Below are positions 1 through 9,406 of a stretch of DNA of 64,000 bases, one piece after another. Numbering within the stretch: the stretch's first letter is position 1; every line of letters begins with the position of its first letter. Origin of the DNA: Salsipaludibacter albus (GTDB lineage Bacteria; Actinomycetota; Nitriliruptoria; Nitriliruptorales; Nitriliruptoraceae); the NCBI RefSeq assembly GCF_019798055.1, contig NZ_JAHOPH010000001.1, positions 186,001 through 250,000 of the forward strand, given 5' to 3'. Position numbers and translations under genes: made by a program. The notes under the pieces were generated by a model. The model was not told the origin of the DNA. It did no database searches and saw only the letters and a list, made by a program, of their open reading frames with translations.

Positions 1-549
1 CTGACCGAGGACCTGTCCAGCGGGGTGATCGACCGGTTCCGGTCCCTGCCGATGGCCAGGTCGGCCGTGCTGGCCGGACGCACGCTGGCCGACCTGCTCC
101 GCAACGCCTTCGTGATCACGCTCATGCTCGTGGTCGCCGTGCTGATCGGCTTCCGCTGGCAGGCGTCGTTCGCGGGTTTCCTCGGTGGCGTGGCCCTGGC
201 CCTGGGCTTCGCGTTCTCCCTGTCGTGGTTGATGGCCAGCCTGGGGCTGAAGATCAAGAACCCCGAGGCGGTGCAGTCGGCGATCTTCATCCCCGTCTTC
301 CCCTTCGTGTTCGCCAGCTCGGTCTTCGTCCCGACCGACACCTTCCCCACCTGGCTGCAGGCGTTCGCCGACCACCAGCCGGTCACGGTCGTCGCCAATG
401 CCATCCGGGGGCTGATGCTGGGCGTCGGCGCACTGCCGGCGGGCCAGACCGTCACCGGACAGGTCTGGCTCGCCGTGGCCTGGATCGTCGGGCTGCTGGC
501 CATCTTCGCCCCCTTGGCCGTCCGTCTCTACCGCCGCGCCGTCATCTAG
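1..549 (+). CDS. ABC-2 type transporter permease, C-terminal part (5' end outside window)
   Basis: The reading frame is open from base 1, so the start lies upstream; 182 residues are visible and the stop is TAG at 547-549. There are about five hydrophobic segments. The stretch from FASSVFVPTDTFP through WLQAFADHQPVT to a small-residue IRGLMLG segment is typical of DrrB-like permeases that pair with an ATPase to export drugs, lipids or polysaccharide precursors. The ATPase gene would be expected just upstream, outside the window. The family is clear, the substrate is unknown. The gene converges with ung; a 13-bp inverted repeat lies between them. Confidence 0.85.
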   Translation: MTEDLSSGVIDRFRSLPMARSAVLAGRTLADLLRNAFVITLMLVVAVLIGFRWQASFAGFLGGVALALGFAFSLSWLMASLGLKIKNPEAVQSAIFIPVFPFVFASSVFVPTDTFPTWLQAFADHQPVTVVANAIRGLMLGVGALPAGQTVTGQVWLAVAWIVGLLAIFAPLAVRLYRRAVI

Positions 550-574
550 ACCCTCCCCCGTCGAGACCCTCCCC

Positions 575-624
575 GTCGAGTGTGCGCATCACGGCCGCCG
601 GTGGCCCCGAGGCGCACACTCGAC
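575..624. repeat. Dispersed palindrome, copy 1 (3'-end element)
   Basis: A perfect 13-bp inverted repeat (GTCGAGTGTGCGC at 575-587, its complement at 612-624) encloses a 24-base GC-rich centre. It sits between the convergent stops of the permease gene (549) and ung (639), so it could act as a bidirectional transcription terminator. Related copies are at 28075, 28778, 28840 and 49362. There is no U-run, so classical intrinsic termination is not assured. Confidence 0.75.
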
Positions 625-638
625 GCACGGGCCGCGGC

Positions 639-1316
639 CTACGCCGGGAGGCGCCAGTCGATGGGGGCGGCGTCCTGGGACGAGAGGGCTTCGTTGGTGC
701 GGGAGAAGGGCCTGGAGCCGAAGAAGCCACGGTGGGCGGACAGGGGCGAGGGGTGGGCGGACTCGATCCGCGGGGTCGATCCCAGCCGGGCGCCGAGGTT
801 GCGGGCGTCGCGGCCCCACAGGATCGCCACCAGCGGCTGGTCCCGGGCGACCAGTGCGTCGATGACGCCGTCGGTCACCTCCTCCCAGCCCTTCCCACGA
901 TGTGACGCCGACGCGCCGGGCCGCACGGTCAGCACCCGGTTGAGCAGGCACACGCCCTGGTCGACCCACGGGGTCAGGTCCCCGTTGGCGGGCCGGTCGT
1001 GGCCGAGGTCGTCGACGTACTCGGTGAAGATGTTGGCCAGCGACTTCGGGAGCGGACGCACGTCCGGGGCGGCCGCGAAGCACAGCCCGATCGGGTGGCC
1101 CGGCGTCGGGTAGGGATCCTGGCCCACGATCAGCACCCGGACGTCGTCGAAGGGCATCCGCAGCGCGGCGAACACGTCCTCGCCCGCCGGCAGGAAGCGG
1201 CGACCGGCCGACTGCTCCTCCCGCAGCCAGTCCCCCATGGACGCGATCCGGTCCGCGACCGGGTCCAGGGCCTCGCCCCACCCCGGGCCGACCAGTTCCG
1301 CGAACGACGTCGCCAC
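639..1316 (-). CDS. ung: Uracil-DNA glycosylase, family 1
   Basis: Removes uracil from DNA as the first step of base-excision repair. The 225-residue protein has the catalytic water-activating motif GQDPYP (residues 65-70, catalytic Asp67) and the DNA-intercalation/active-site motif HPSPL (188-192), followed by HRGFFG. Length is normal for the family. Three consecutive GTG codons occur at the 5' end (1322, 1319, 1316). I chose the third because AGGAG at 1322-1326 then lies 5 bases upstream. The gene runs alone, convergent with the permease fragment and divergent from pepN. Confidence 0.95.
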   Translation of the reverse strand: MATSFAELVGPGWGEALDPVADRIASMGDWLREEQSAGRRFLPAGEDVFAALRMPFDDVRVLIVGQDPYPTPGHPIGLCFAAAPDVRPLPKSLANIFTEYVDDLGHDRPANGDLTPWVDQGVCLLNRVLTVRPGASASHRGKGWEEVTDGVIDALVARDQPLVAILWGRDARNLGARLGSTPRIESAHPSPLSAHRGFFGSRPFSRTNEALSSQDAAPIDWRLPA

Positions 1317-1430
1317 CACCACTCCTGTCCGTCTGCCGTCCCGGCCCCGCGGGACTGCTGGCCGGTCCCGGACGAGGCTAGGCGTGGTCCGGGCGACGTA
1401 GCCTCGTCCGTCCGCGACCAAGGTGTCCCC

Positions 1431-4115
1431 GTGAGCGACCCCGAGACCGCCCAGACGGCGTCGGCCACGGGCGCCGTCCCGCGCCGGCCCGACACGGCGA
1501 ACCTCCGACGCGACGAGACGGCCGCACGCGCGGCGGCCGTCGACCTGCACGCGATCGACGTCGTGCTGGACCTTTCCGGAGCCCCCGACGCCGACCGGGC
1601 GACGTTCCGGTCCACGACGACGATCCGGTTCACCAGCACGGGCGACTCGACCTGGCTCGACCTGGTCGCGCCCCGGGTGGTCGAGGCGTCCGTGAACGGC
1701 ACGCCGGTGGACCCGGCGGCACGCCACGACGGGGCCCGGCTCCACCTCGACGGCCTCGTGACCGGACCGGACCGGGTCAACGAGGTGGTGGTCGTCGCCG
1801 ACTGCGCCTACAGCCACAGTGGCGAGGGCCTGCACCGCTTCGTCGACCCGGTCGACGACGCCACCTACTGCTACACCCAGTACGAGCCGGCCGACGCCCG
1901 ACGGGTGTTCGCCTGTTTCGAGCAGCCCGACTGCCGGGCGCCGTTCACCTTCGACGTCCTGGCGCCGACCGGCTGGCAGGTCCGGTCCAACACCGCCGGC
2001 ACGCCCACCGACGTCGGCGATGCCACCACCCGGTGGGACTTCGCCCCCACGAAGCCGATCGCCAGCTACATCACCACGGTCCTGGCCGGGCCCTACCACG
2101 TCGTCACCGACACCTGGACCCGCGCCGCGGACGAGCGACATGATGCGCTGGAGGTCCCGCTGGCGGTGCTGTGCCGGGCATCGCTGGCCGAGCACCTCGA
2201 CGCCGACGAGGTCCTGGAGGTCACCCGGGCCGGACTGGACGTCTTCCACGAGCTGTTCGACGTCGCCTACCCGTTCGGGCGCTACGACCAGGCGTTCGTG
2301 CCGGAGTACAACCTCGGCGCGATGGAGAACCCGGGACTGGTGACCTTCAACGAGAACTACGTCTTCCAGTCGGCGGTGACCGAGGCGGAGCGCGAACGTC
2401 GCGCCGGCACGATCCTGCACGAGATGGCCCACATGTGGTTCGGCGACCTGGTGACGATGCGCTGGTGGGACGACCTGTGGCTCAAGGAGTCCTTCGCCGA
2501 CTACATGTCGGTCCTGGCCAGCGTCCGGGCGACCCGCTTCACCGACGCGTGGACCACCTTCGCCACGTCGGACAAGGCCCGGGCGTACCGGGCCGACCAG
2601 CTGCCCACGACCCACCCGATCGTCGCCGACATCGTCGACCTCGAGGCCGCCAAGCTCAACTTCGACGGGATCACCTACTCCAAGGGCGCCAGCGTCCTCA
2701 AGCAGTTGGTGGCGTGGGTCGGGCGCGACGCGTTCCTGGCGGGCGCCAACGACTACTTCGCACGCCACGCCTGGGGCAACACGACCCTGGGCGACTTCCT
2801 GGCCGCCCTGGCGGGTGCCTCCGGCCGCGACCTCGCGGACTGGTCACGGACCTGGCTGGAGACCGCCGGCGTGTCGGAGCTGTGGGTCGACCTGGACGAC
2901 GACGGGACGCTGGTCACCGATGCCCGCCTGTTCCAGCAGGGGACCGACCCGGCCACCGGCGAGGACGTCCTGCGGCCACACCGGGTCGCGGTCGGGGGCT
3001 ACGACGTCGTGGACGGCCGGCTGGTCCGCACGACGCGCACCGAGGTCGACCTGGCCGCCGGGTCGGTCGCGCTCGACGACCTCCGGGGACGTCCCCGCCC
3101 TGCCTTGGTGCTGCCCAACGACGACGACCTCTCCTACGCCAAGGTGCTGCTCGACGAGCCGTCACTGGCCACCGTCCGGACGCACCTGTCGACGCTGGCG
3201 GAGCCACTGCCCCGCGCGCTCGTCTGGTCGGCGCTGTGGAACGCCGTGCGTGACGCCCGCCTCCCGGCAACCGATTTCCTGGACGTGGTGGCCGACCACG
3301 GACCGGCCGAGGACCACCCGGGTTCCCTGGCGACGCTGCATCGACAGGCCTGTCGTGCCCTCACGCACCACCTGCCGCCGGACCGACGTGCCGCCGCCCG
3401 CAGCCAGCTGCACGCGGCCGCCGTCGCGACGACCGCGGCCGCGGCCGACGGCGGCGACGTCCAGCTGGCGTGGCTGCGCCTGGCGATCGTGCTGGGCACG
3501 GACCACCCCGCGTGGCTGCTCGGGCTGCTCGAGGGACGTGGCGTGCCCGGTGGCGTAGTGATCGACCCGGAGCTGCGCTGGTCGGCACTGGTGGAGCTGG
3601 CGGCATCCGGCGCCGTCGAGCGGGACCGGCTGGACGACGAGCTGGCGGCCGACGACCGCGCCCTGACCCGTCGCCGCCATGCCACCGCCCTTGCCGCCCG
3701 ACCGACCGTCGAGGCCAAGGAGGCTGCCTGGGCCGACGCCGTGACCGACGTCGACCTGCCCAACGCCATGCTCGCGGCGGTGCTGTCCGGATGGGGACGG
3801 CCCGACCACCAGGCACTCACCCAGCGGTTCGAGGCGCCCTACCTCGACGGCCTCGAGGAGATCTGGACGACCCGCAGCATCGAGATGGCGCGACGGCTGG
3901 TCGTCGGCCTGTTCCCCCCGGTGCGCGACGTCCGGCCGGGCCGCTCGCCGGCCGACCACCCGACGGTCCGGGCCGTGGACGCCTGGCTGGACGACCACGC
4001 CGACGGAGCGGCCGCACTGCGCCGGCTGGTGCTGGAGCAGCGCGACCAGCTGGTCCGCTCGCTGGCGGCCCAGGCGGTCGTGGGGGACGACGACCGGGCG
4101 GCCGACCACGCCTGA
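1431..4115 (+). CDS. pepN: Aminopeptidase N (M1 family zinc metallopeptidase)
   Basis: Cytoplasmic zinc aminopeptidase that trims N-terminal residues from peptides. 894 residues, as usual for actinobacterial PepN. The exopeptidase motif GAMEN starts at residue 296. The zinc site is HEMAH (330-334) with the distal glutamate at 353 in KESFADY. The C-terminal half is the helical ERAP1-like domain. An AAGGTG Shine-Dalgarno-like sequence (1420-1425) precedes the GTG start. The open frame extends upstream to about 999, but that part overlaps ung antisense and shows no homology pattern, so it is excluded. Monocistronic as far as can be seen. Confidence 0.95.
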   Translation: MSDPETAQTASATGAVPRRPDTANLRRDETAARAAAVDLHAIDVVLDLSGAPDADRATFRSTTTIRFTSTGDSTWLDLVAPRVVEASVNGTPVDPAARHDGARLHLDGLVTGPDRVNEVVVVADCAYSHSGEGLHRFVDPVDDATYCYTQYEPADARRVFACFEQPDCRAPFTFDVLAPTGWQVRSNTAGTPTDVGDATTRWDFAPTKPIASYITTVLAGPYHVVTDTWTRAADERHDALEVPLAVLCRASLAEHLDADEVLEVTRAGLDVFHELFDVAYPFGRYDQAFVPEYNLGAMENPGLVTFNENYVFQSAVTEAERERRAGTILHEMAHMWFGDLVTMRWWDDLWLKESFADYMSVLASVRATRFTDAWTTFATSDKARAYRADQLPTTHPIVADIVDLEAAKLNFDGITYSKGASVLKQLVAWVGRDAFLAGANDYFARHAWGNTTLGDFLAALAGASGRDLADWSRTWLETAGVSELWVDLDDDGTLVTDARLFQQGTDPATGEDVLRPHRVAVGGYDVVDGRLVRTTRTEVDLAAGSVALDDLRGRPRPALVLPNDDDLSYAKVLLDEPSLATVRTHLSTLAEPLPRALVWSALWNAVRDARLPATDFLDVVADHGPAEDHPGSLATLHRQACRALTHHLPPDRRAAARSQLHAAAVATTAAAADGGDVQLAWLRLAIVLGTDHPAWLLGLLEGRGVPGGVVIDPELRWSALVELAASGAVERDRLDDELAADDRALTRRRHATALAARPTVEAKEAAWADAVTDVDLPNAMLAAVLSGWGRPDHQALTQRFEAPYLDGLEEIWTTRSIEMARRLVVGLFPPVRDVRPGRSPADHPTVRAVDAWLDDHADGAAALRRLVLEQRDQLVRSLAAQAVVGDDDRAADHA

Positions 4116-4124
4116 TCGGCTCGG

Positions 4125-4679
4125 TCAGGCCGGGGGAGCATCGCGCTGGGCGAGCTCGGCGGCGAGTCGTGGATGGGTCCGGGCCATGACGAGGGTGTCG
4201 TGGTAGACACCACCGCGGAACACCGCCCCGCGCTTGGTGCCTTCCACCTCGAAGTCGAACGTGCGGTACAGCGCGATTGCCGCGGCGTTGTCGGCGAACA
4301 CCTCGAGCTCGATGCGGGTCAGCTGCAACCAGTCGTCGGCCAGCCCCACCGCGGCCTCGACCAGCACCGTCCCCACACCCCGACGCTGCCAGTCCTCGCG
4401 CACCGCCATCCCGAGCGAGCCCACGTGGCGGACCCGGGGTCGCGACGTGGTCCCCAGCCCGATGTTGCCGACCACCTCGCCGTGCTGGTCACCGTGGCAG
4501 GCCACCAGCAGCCAGAATCCCTCCGGCGGGTTCTCGAGTCGCTCCCGCCACTCCCCGACCGACGGGTAGGGCACCTGCATGAGTCCGGGGTAGACCGCCG
4601 CCGACGCCATCGTCGTGTGGAGCGCCGGTGCGTCCCCCGGCTCCGCCCGTCGCACCACCACGTCCGGCCGCTGGCCCAT
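4125..4679 (-). CDS. GNAT family N-acetyltransferase
   Basis: 184 residues with the GNAT fold order: an N-terminal RRAEPGDAPALH strand-helix, then the acetyl-CoA pyrophosphate loop (QRRGVGTVLV, about residues 109-118), then the LYRTFDFEVEGTKRGAVF ending seen in RimJ/PhnO/SpeG-like proteins that act on small molecules or protein N-termini. The acceptor substrate cannot be told. The ATG has a strong AGGAGG 5 bases upstream. It lies 46 bases downstream of the SRPBCC gene on the same strand, so the two may share a transcript. It converges with pepN, 9 bases away. Confidence 0.85.
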   Translation of the reverse strand: MGQRPDVVVRRAEPGDAPALHTTMASAAVYPGLMQVPYPSVGEWRERLENPPEGFWLLVACHGDQHGEVVGNIGLGTTSRPRVRHVGSLGMAVREDWQRRGVGTVLVEAAVGLADDWLQLTRIELEVFADNAAAIALYRTFDFEVEGTKRGAVFRGGVYHDTLVMARTHPRLAAELAQRDAPPA

Positions 4680-4725
4680 GCCCACCTCCTGGTCCCTGCC
4701 AGCCTCGTCGCCGGCCCGTCCGTGG

Positions 4726-5229
4726 TCAAGCCGTGCCGGGGTCCGGGTCGTCCTCCAGCAGCGACCGCAGCCGGCGATAGTCGCCGTCGACCGAGCGCTG
4801 CACCATCCGGGCCAGCAGCGGGCCCAGCCACGCCGTCCAGCCGTCGGGGTGGCCGGCCACGTCCGCACCGATCCGGCACCCCCGTGGCGTCGGCGCGACC
4901 GTGCGGGTGATCTCCAGTGGGAAGGTCGACGCGATCGAGGAGATCGTGATGCTGCCGTGTCCGTCGTCGCCGGGCTCGTCCAGGGCCACGACCTCGAACA
5001 TCGTGGTGATCGGCCGTCCCAGGAACCGGGCCTCCTGCTGGTATCGCGACCCCGGTCGGACCGGCGGTGGGGTGAGCCAGGTGCAGGATCGCATCCCGGC
5101 CTGCCACTCCGGGTTGCGTGCGAAGTCGGCCACCACGTCCCACGCCCGCTGGGGGGCGACGGCCACGTCCACTCCACTGGCGATGCGGATCTCGCCCACG
5201 CGGCGCTCCCGGTCGGGTCCCGTCATCAT
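4726..5229 (-). CDS. SRPBCC (START-like) family protein, polyketide cyclase/dehydrase type
   Basis: 167 residues. The N-terminal strand with VAPQRAWDVVADFARNPEW is the hallmark of the SRPBCC helix-grip fold (residues about 22-41). A C-terminal amphipathic helix (LLARMVQRSVDGDYRRLRSLLED) closes the hydrophobic cavity. Such proteins bind hydrophobic ligands; no specific substrate can be assigned. Starts at one of two adjacent ATG codons (5229 or 5226). Divergent from the histidine phosphatase, 82 bases apart. Also listed in databases under CoxG/ToxA-like names, which carry little functional meaning. Confidence 0.8.
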   Translation of the reverse strand: MMTGPDRERRVGEIRIASGVDVAVAPQRAWDVVADFARNPEWQAGMRSCTWLTPPPVRPGSRYQQEARFLGRPITTMFEVVALDEPGDDGHGSITISSIASTFPLEITRTVAPTPRGCRIGADVAGHPDGWTAWLGPLLARMVQRSVDGDYRRLRSLLEDDPDPGTA

Positions 5230-5311
5230 GCCATCACCGCCGGCACGTGGAGCGGGGAAGGTGGCGCCGACGGGTCAGGGCCCTGCGGGTCCGGTGGATA
5301 CCGTGCGGGGC

Positions 5312-6004
5312 ATGGAACTCGTGCTCGTCCGCCACGCCCAGCCCGCCTGGGTCGTCGACGGCATCGGCTACAACGACCCGAACCTCTCCGAGCTGGGTCG
5401 GGCGCAGGCCGAGGCCGTCGGGCTGGCGTTGGCCGACCTCGAGGTCGACGAGTTCTGGGTCTCGCCGGCCGCGCGCTCGCAGCAGACCGCAGAGGCGATC
5501 GTCGGCCACCACGACGTCTCGGTGGTCACCCACGACTGGGCGCTGGAGATCCAGCTCCCCACTGCCTGGGACGAAGCCCCGGTCGAACAGGTCCGCGAGC
5601 ACTTCGCCACGCTGGGCGACCGCGACCGGGCGGGGTGGTGGGAGGCGACCGCGCCCCACGGCGGCGAGTCGTTCCGCGACTTCCACCAGCGGGTCACCAC
5701 CGGCCTGGAGGGCCAGCTCGCCGAGCACGGGATCAAGGACGCCGGCGAGCCGGACCTGTGGCACGTGCCGGACGACGACCGCCAACGCATCTGCCTGGTC
5801 ACCCACGCCGGCACGAACTCCGTCGTCGTCGGCCACCTGCTGGGAGTCAGCCCACAGCCGTGGGAGTGGGAGCGGTTCTCGTCCGCCCATGCCTCGATCA
5901 GCGTGGTGCAGTCCCGCCCGATCGCCAGCGCGCACCTGCTGCGACTGCGCAGCTTCTCGGAGACCGCCCACCTCACCACCGCCGGCTGCGACGTCACCCG
6001 CTGA
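5312..6004 (+). CDS. Histidine phosphatase family protein (phosphoglycerate-mutase superfamily)
   Basis: 230 residues. The catalytic RHA motif (residues 7-9, phosphohistidine His8) directly follows the start, and the second catalytic histidine lies in VTHAGTN late in the protein. Predicted phosphomonoesterase of broad or unknown substrate; the RHG-to-RHA change is common in the family. The start is ATG at 5312, because upstream in-frame sequence overlaps the divergent SRPBCC gene. A 120-base gap with a short dispersed repeat separates it from the transporter operon. Confidence 0.85.
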   Translation: MELVLVRHAQPAWVVDGIGYNDPNLSELGRAQAEAVGLALADLEVDEFWVSPAARSQQTAEAIVGHHDVSVVTHDWALEIQLPTAWDEAPVEQVREHFATLGDRDRAGWWEATAPHGGESFRDFHQRVTTGLEGQLAEHGIKDAGEPDLWHVPDDDRQRICLVTHAGTNSVVVGHLLGVSPQPWEWERFSSAHASISVVQSRPIASAHLLRLRSFSETAHLTTAGCDVTR

Positions 6005-6015
6005 ACCGAATCCCC

Positions 6016-6031
6016 GTCGGTTGGGGAGTTC
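6016..6031. repeat. 16-bp dispersed repeat (copy A)
   Basis: GTCGGTTGGGGAGTTC occurs here and, as an exact reverse complement, at 9407-9422. Both are intergenic, just downstream of a plus-strand gene stop. The neighbouring CCCGCATGCGGG (6034-6045) is a perfect 12-bp palindrome. The copies bracket the transporter/oxidoreductase gene set 6124-9282. Confidence 0.6.
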
Positions 6032-6123
6032 CTGCCCGCATGCGGGCACCGAGCCGACACTCGACGCGAAGCCGGGCTGGTCATGGCCGTCGTTCTACGC
6101 TGGCGGGCGACGGAGGTGGGCGG

Positions 6124-7050
6124 GTGAGCAACGTCGCGATCGAGTTCTCGCAGGCAGACCTGTGGCTGGTCAACGGGGCGATCGCGCTGATGATGTTCGG
6201 GGTGGCGCTGGGCCTGACACCCGACGACTTCCGACGGGTCCGCACCATCCCCCGCGCCCCCTTCGCCGGGCTGTTCGCGCAGTTCGTGCTGCTGCCGGCG
6301 CTGACGACGGCGGCGGTCGTGGCCTTCGACCTCCCCCCGGAGCTCGGCCTGGGGATGATCCTGGTCGCGTGCTGCCCGGGGGGGACCTACTCCAACGTGA
6401 TGACCTGGCTGGCCCGTGGGAGCGTGGCCGTGTCGGTCACCATGACGGCGATCTCGTCGGTCGCCGCCACGGTGCTCACCCCGCTCAACTTCGCCCTCTG
6501 GGGCAGCGTCGACACCGACACCCGCGCCATCCTCACCGACATCGCGGTCGACCCGTGGCAGGTGCTGCTGTTGGTGGTGGTCGTCCTGCTGGTCCCGATC
6601 GTGGCCGGGATGCTCGTCCGGCAGCACTGGCCGGAGTTCGCCGCCCGCAGCGACCGGCCCACCCGGGTCCTGACGCTGGTGCTGTTCCTGGTGATCGTGG
6701 CCCTCGCCTTCGCCAAGAACGTCGACCTGTTCCTGGACACCGTCACCACCCTGGTCCCGGTCGTGGCGCTGCACAACGCCGCCGCGCTGGCGATCGGGTT
6801 CGGCATCGGCACGGCCCTGGTGCTGTCCCCGCCGGACCGCCGTGCCGTCACCCTGGAGGTCGGGATCCAGAACGCCGGCCTCGGCCTGGCGCTGGCGTTC
6901 ACGTTCCTGCCGGGGCTGGGCGACGTGGTGCTGGTCACCGCCATGTGGGGGGTGTGGCACCTGGTCGCCGGACTCACCATCGCGTTGCTGTGGGCCCGCC
7001 ACGACCGTCGCGCCGGGACGACGAGGGCCGTCGCCGGGGAAGCCACGTGA
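6124..7050 (+). CDS. Bile acid:sodium symporter (BASS) family transporter
   Basis: 308 residues, about nine to ten hydrophobic helices across the full length. The segment LVACCPGGTYSNVMTWLARG (about residues 79-98) is the conserved BASS signature around the sodium site, and VGIQNAGLGLALA (about 244-256) matches the second crossover region. BASS proteins import organic anions (bile acids, ketopantoate, pyruvate-like acids) with Na+; the substrate here is unknown. GTG start with GGAGGTGGG just upstream. Its stop overlaps the next gene by 4 bases (GTGA), so the two are translationally coupled. Confidence 0.85.
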   Translation: MSNVAIEFSQADLWLVNGAIALMMFGVALGLTPDDFRRVRTIPRAPFAGLFAQFVLLPALTTAAVVAFDLPPELGLGMILVACCPGGTYSNVMTWLARGSVAVSVTMTAISSVAATVLTPLNFALWGSVDTDTRAILTDIAVDPWQVLLLVVVVLLVPIVAGMLVRQHWPEFAARSDRPTRVLTLVLFLVIVALAFAKNVDLFLDTVTTLVPVVALHNAAALAIGFGIGTALVLSPPDRRAVTLEVGIQNAGLGLALAFTFLPGLGDVVLVTAMWGVWHLVAGLTIALLWARHDRRAGTTRAVAGEAT

Positions 7051-7907
7051 CCACGCCGGCCCCGGACCGCACCGTGGTCGTCACCGGCGCCGGCGGGGCC
7101 CTGGGCACGGCCCTGGCACGGAGGTTCGCCGCGGACCGGGCGGTCGTGGTGCGAGCCGACCTCGTCGACCCGGACGGCCCGACGGACCTCGACGAGGACC
7201 GCCACCCGTGGGTCACCTGCGACGTGACCCGACCGGGGGACCTCGCAGCCCTGGTCGACACGGCGATCCATCGCACCGGACGCCTCGACGTGCTCGTCAA
7301 CTGTGCGGGGATCACCCACCGCTCGCCCGCGGCGACCACGGACCCCGACCTGATGGCGCGGATCATGGCCGTCAACTGGGAGGGCCCGATGCGACTGTCC
7401 CAGCTGGCGCTGCCCCACCTGGCCGACACCCGTGGCTCGATCGTGAACCTGTCGTCGATGTCGGCCTGGATGCCGGTCCCGGGCCGCGCGGCCTACGGGG
7501 CGTCCAAGGCCGCCCTGACCCAGTTCATGGAGGTGCTGCGCCACGAGGCCGCCGCCCGTGGGGTCAACGTCCTGGACGTCCACCCCGGCTTCCTCGACTC
7601 GGTCATGCCCGACCTGGCCATCGGTCCGGGGGGTGAGGGCGGAGACGGCGCCGCGGACGATCGCGAGGCCGGCCGGCCCCGACCTCGCACCTCTGTCGGC
7701 CGGGCGCTGCAGGTCGACGACCTGGCGGACATGATCGTGATGGCGGAGGCCGACCGGACCCGGTGGATGTTCCCCGACCGGTTCGCCCACGCCGCCAGCC
7801 TGCTCTGGCGCGTGGCGCCGGGCACGTTCCACCGCCTCGTCGCCCGACGTTTCGCCGACGAGCTGGACACCGACCGCACCACGACCCGGGAGACCACCGA
7901 TGGGTGA
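7047..7907 (+). CDS. Short-chain dehydrogenase/reductase
   Basis: 286 residues. The NAD(P)-binding TGAGGALG motif lies near residues 13-20, the NCAG motif follows the fourth strand, and the catalytic Ser (VNLSSMSAW), Tyr and Lys (AAYGASKAAL) are all present. The C-terminal part is longer than in a typical 250-residue SDR and includes a disordered GGEGGDGAADD insert before a RALQVDDLADMI segment. Embedded between a BASS transporter (4-base overlap) and the alditol-oxidase-like gene (8-base overlap), so the three products probably serve one pathway handling an imported organic acid or polyol. Confidence 0.85.
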   Translation: MTTPAPDRTVVVTGAGGALGTALARRFAADRAVVVRADLVDPDGPTDLDEDRHPWVTCDVTRPGDLAALVDTAIHRTGRLDVLVNCAGITHRSPAATTDPDLMARIMAVNWEGPMRLSQLALPHLADTRGSIVNLSSMSAWMPVPGRAAYGASKAALTQFMEVLRHEAAARGVNVLDVHPGFLDSVMPDLAIGPGGEGGDGAADDREAGRPRPRTSVGRALQVDDLADMIVMAEADRTRWMFPDRFAHAASLLWRVAPGTFHRLVARRFADELDTDRTTTRETTDG

Positions 7908-9282
7908 CCCGACCTGCTGGCTGGACGAGACCTGCCCCGACTGTGGCGCGTTCGTCGGTGACCGAGGCACCCGACCCTGTCCCCGGTGCGGGCTGTCGGC
8001 TCCGCGGCCGACGGCGGGGCGTGCGGCCGGCGCGACGGTCCGACGCAACTGGGCCGGAAGCCACACCTACCGCGCTCCCCGCCTGGCCACGCCGACGTCC
8101 GTCGAGGAGGTGCAGGACGTGGTGACGGAGGCGCCACGCGTCCGCCCGTTGGGCAGCCGGCACAGCTTCAACGACGTCGCCGACACCGACGGGGTCCAGG
8201 TCAGCCTGGACGGCCTGCCACCCGTCGTGGAGGTGGACGCCGACGCCGCGACGGTCACCGTCGGGGGCGGGGCGACCTACGGCGACGTGGTGGAGGTGGT
8301 GGACGCTGCGGGGTTCGCCCTGCCCAACCTCGCGTCACTGCCCCACATCGGCGTGGCCGGGGCGACCGCCACCGGAACCCACGGGTCCGGCGACGACAAC
8401 CGCTCGCTGTCGGCCGCCGTGGTGGGGCTCGACCTGGTGACGGGCGACGGCGAGCGCCGCCGGATCACCCGCGCCGACGACCCGGACCTGTTCCCCGGGT
8501 GCGTGGTCGCACTGGGCGCGCTCGGCGTCGTGGTCTCCCTGGACCTGGCACTGGTGCCCGCCGAGACGATGCACCAGCGGGTCTACGACCACATCCCGGC
8601 CGACGTGCTGGCCGACCACCTCGACGCGATCACGGGCGCGGCCGACAGCGTGAGCTGCTTCACCCGGTGGCAGGACCGGGTCGTCGACACGGTCTGGCTG
8701 AAGTCGACGGGCGACCCGGACGACGACCCCGAGGACCTGTTCGGCGCCCCGCGGGCACCCGTGGACCGCCACCCGATCCCCGGCCTGTCCACCGAGGCGG
8801 TCACGCCCCAGCTCGGCCGCCCGGGCCCCTGGTTCCAGCGCCTTCCGCACTTCCGGCTGGGGTTCACGCCCAGCGCCGGTGCCGAGGTCCAGTCCGAGTA
8901 CTTCGTGGCCCGCACCGACGCCGTCGACGCGTTCGAGGCGTTGTGGGCGCTGGGTCCGCAGTTGGACGACCTGCTCCAGATCAGCGAGATCCGCACGATC
9001 GCGGCCGACGACCTGTGGCTCAGCCCCGCGAACGGACGCGCCACGGTCGCACTGCACTTCACGTGGCACCGTCGACCCGAGCAGCTCGCCTCGTTCCTCC
9101 CCGTGCTCGAGGACGCCCTGGCCCCGTTCGGCGCCGTCCCCCACTGGGCCAAGGCGTTCACGGTCCACCGCGAGGTCTTCGCCAACCGCTACGACCGCCT
9201 CGCAGACTTCGCCGCCCTGGCCGAACAGTTCGACCCCGAACACACCTTCCGCAACCCCTACCTCGACGCCTACCTCCTCTGA
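7900..9282 (+). CDS. Alditol-oxidase-like FAD oxidoreductase with N-terminal zinc ribbon
   Basis: 460 residues. Residues about 49-460 match the AldO/xylitol oxidase type of the VAO flavoprotein family: NWAGSHTY entry, then GSRHSF with His88 at the position of the covalent 8-alpha-histidyl FAD link, the GTHGSG FAD loop, and a late HWAKAF segment. These enzymes oxidise polyols with O2 and make H2O2. Residues 1-45 are extra: two CxxC pairs (C12/C15 and C27/C30) form a zinc-ribbon-like knuckle. The ATG overlaps the SDR stop and has GGAG 7 bases upstream. I see no in-frame ATG or GTG between the ribbon and the oxidase, so the fusion looks real. Confidence 0.88.
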   Translation: MGDPTCWLDETCPDCGAFVGDRGTRPCPRCGLSAPRPTAGRAAGATVRRNWAGSHTYRAPRLATPTSVEEVQDVVTEAPRVRPLGSRHSFNDVADTDGVQVSLDGLPPVVEVDADAATVTVGGGATYGDVVEVVDAAGFALPNLASLPHIGVAGATATGTHGSGDDNRSLSAAVVGLDLVTGDGERRRITRADDPDLFPGCVVALGALGVVVSLDLALVPAETMHQRVYDHIPADVLADHLDAITGAADSVSCFTRWQDRVVDTVWLKSTGDPDDDPEDLFGAPRAPVDRHPIPGLSTEAVTPQLGRPGPWFQRLPHFRLGFTPSAGAEVQSEYFVARTDAVDAFEALWALGPQLDDLLQISEIRTIAADDLWLSPANGRATVALHFTWHRRPEQLASFLPVLEDALAPFGAVPHWAKAFTVHREVFANRYDRLADFAALAEQFDPEHTFRNPYLDAYLL

Positions 9283-9312
9283 CCCACCCGAACGCCCCCG
9301 GCGGAGCGGCGC

Positions 9313-9347
9313 TGGACGTTGCGAGGCCCCAGCCGAGCAACTCCAAC
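9313..9347. repeat. Inverted repeat sharing its stem with the menG start-codon hairpin
   Basis: The arm TGGACGTTGC and its partner GCAACTCCA enclose a loop (GAGGCCCCAGCCGA). The same stem, in the opposite orientation and with a different loop, occurs at the menG start (31132-31167). Located downstream of the alditol-oxidase gene in a 175-base convergent gap. Confidence 0.6.
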
Positions 9348-9371
9348 GTGCCCGAGCGAAGCGAGGGCACG
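9347..9371. repeat. Conserved-loop hairpin (loop GAGCGAAGCGA)
   Basis: A 7-bp stem (CGTGCCC / GGGCACG) closes the 11-base loop GAGCGAAGCGA. One of six elements in the window that share this loop (GAGCGMAGCGA) but have different, self-complementary stems. It lies between the convergent genes ending at 9282 and 9458, where a terminator would be expected. Confidence 0.65.
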
Positions 9372-9406
9372 CGTCGGTTGTCGCCTTGACCCCTCCCAGC
9401 GGGGCC

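Noticed and set aside
575-624. Palindrome copy 1 as a classical intrinsic terminator
   Set aside because: No T-run follows either arm, and related copies occur in several places, so it is described as a repeat with possible terminator role only.
999-1430. Upstream extension of the aminopeptidase N frame
   Set aside because: It runs antisense through ung, is Arg/Pro-rich and lacks family similarity; GTG 1431 has a ribosome site.
4615-6123. Long open frame upstream of the BASS transporter start
   Set aside because: It overlaps the GNAT, SRPBCC and phosphatase genes in other frames and has the Arg/Gly/Pro composition of G+C-rich shadow frames.
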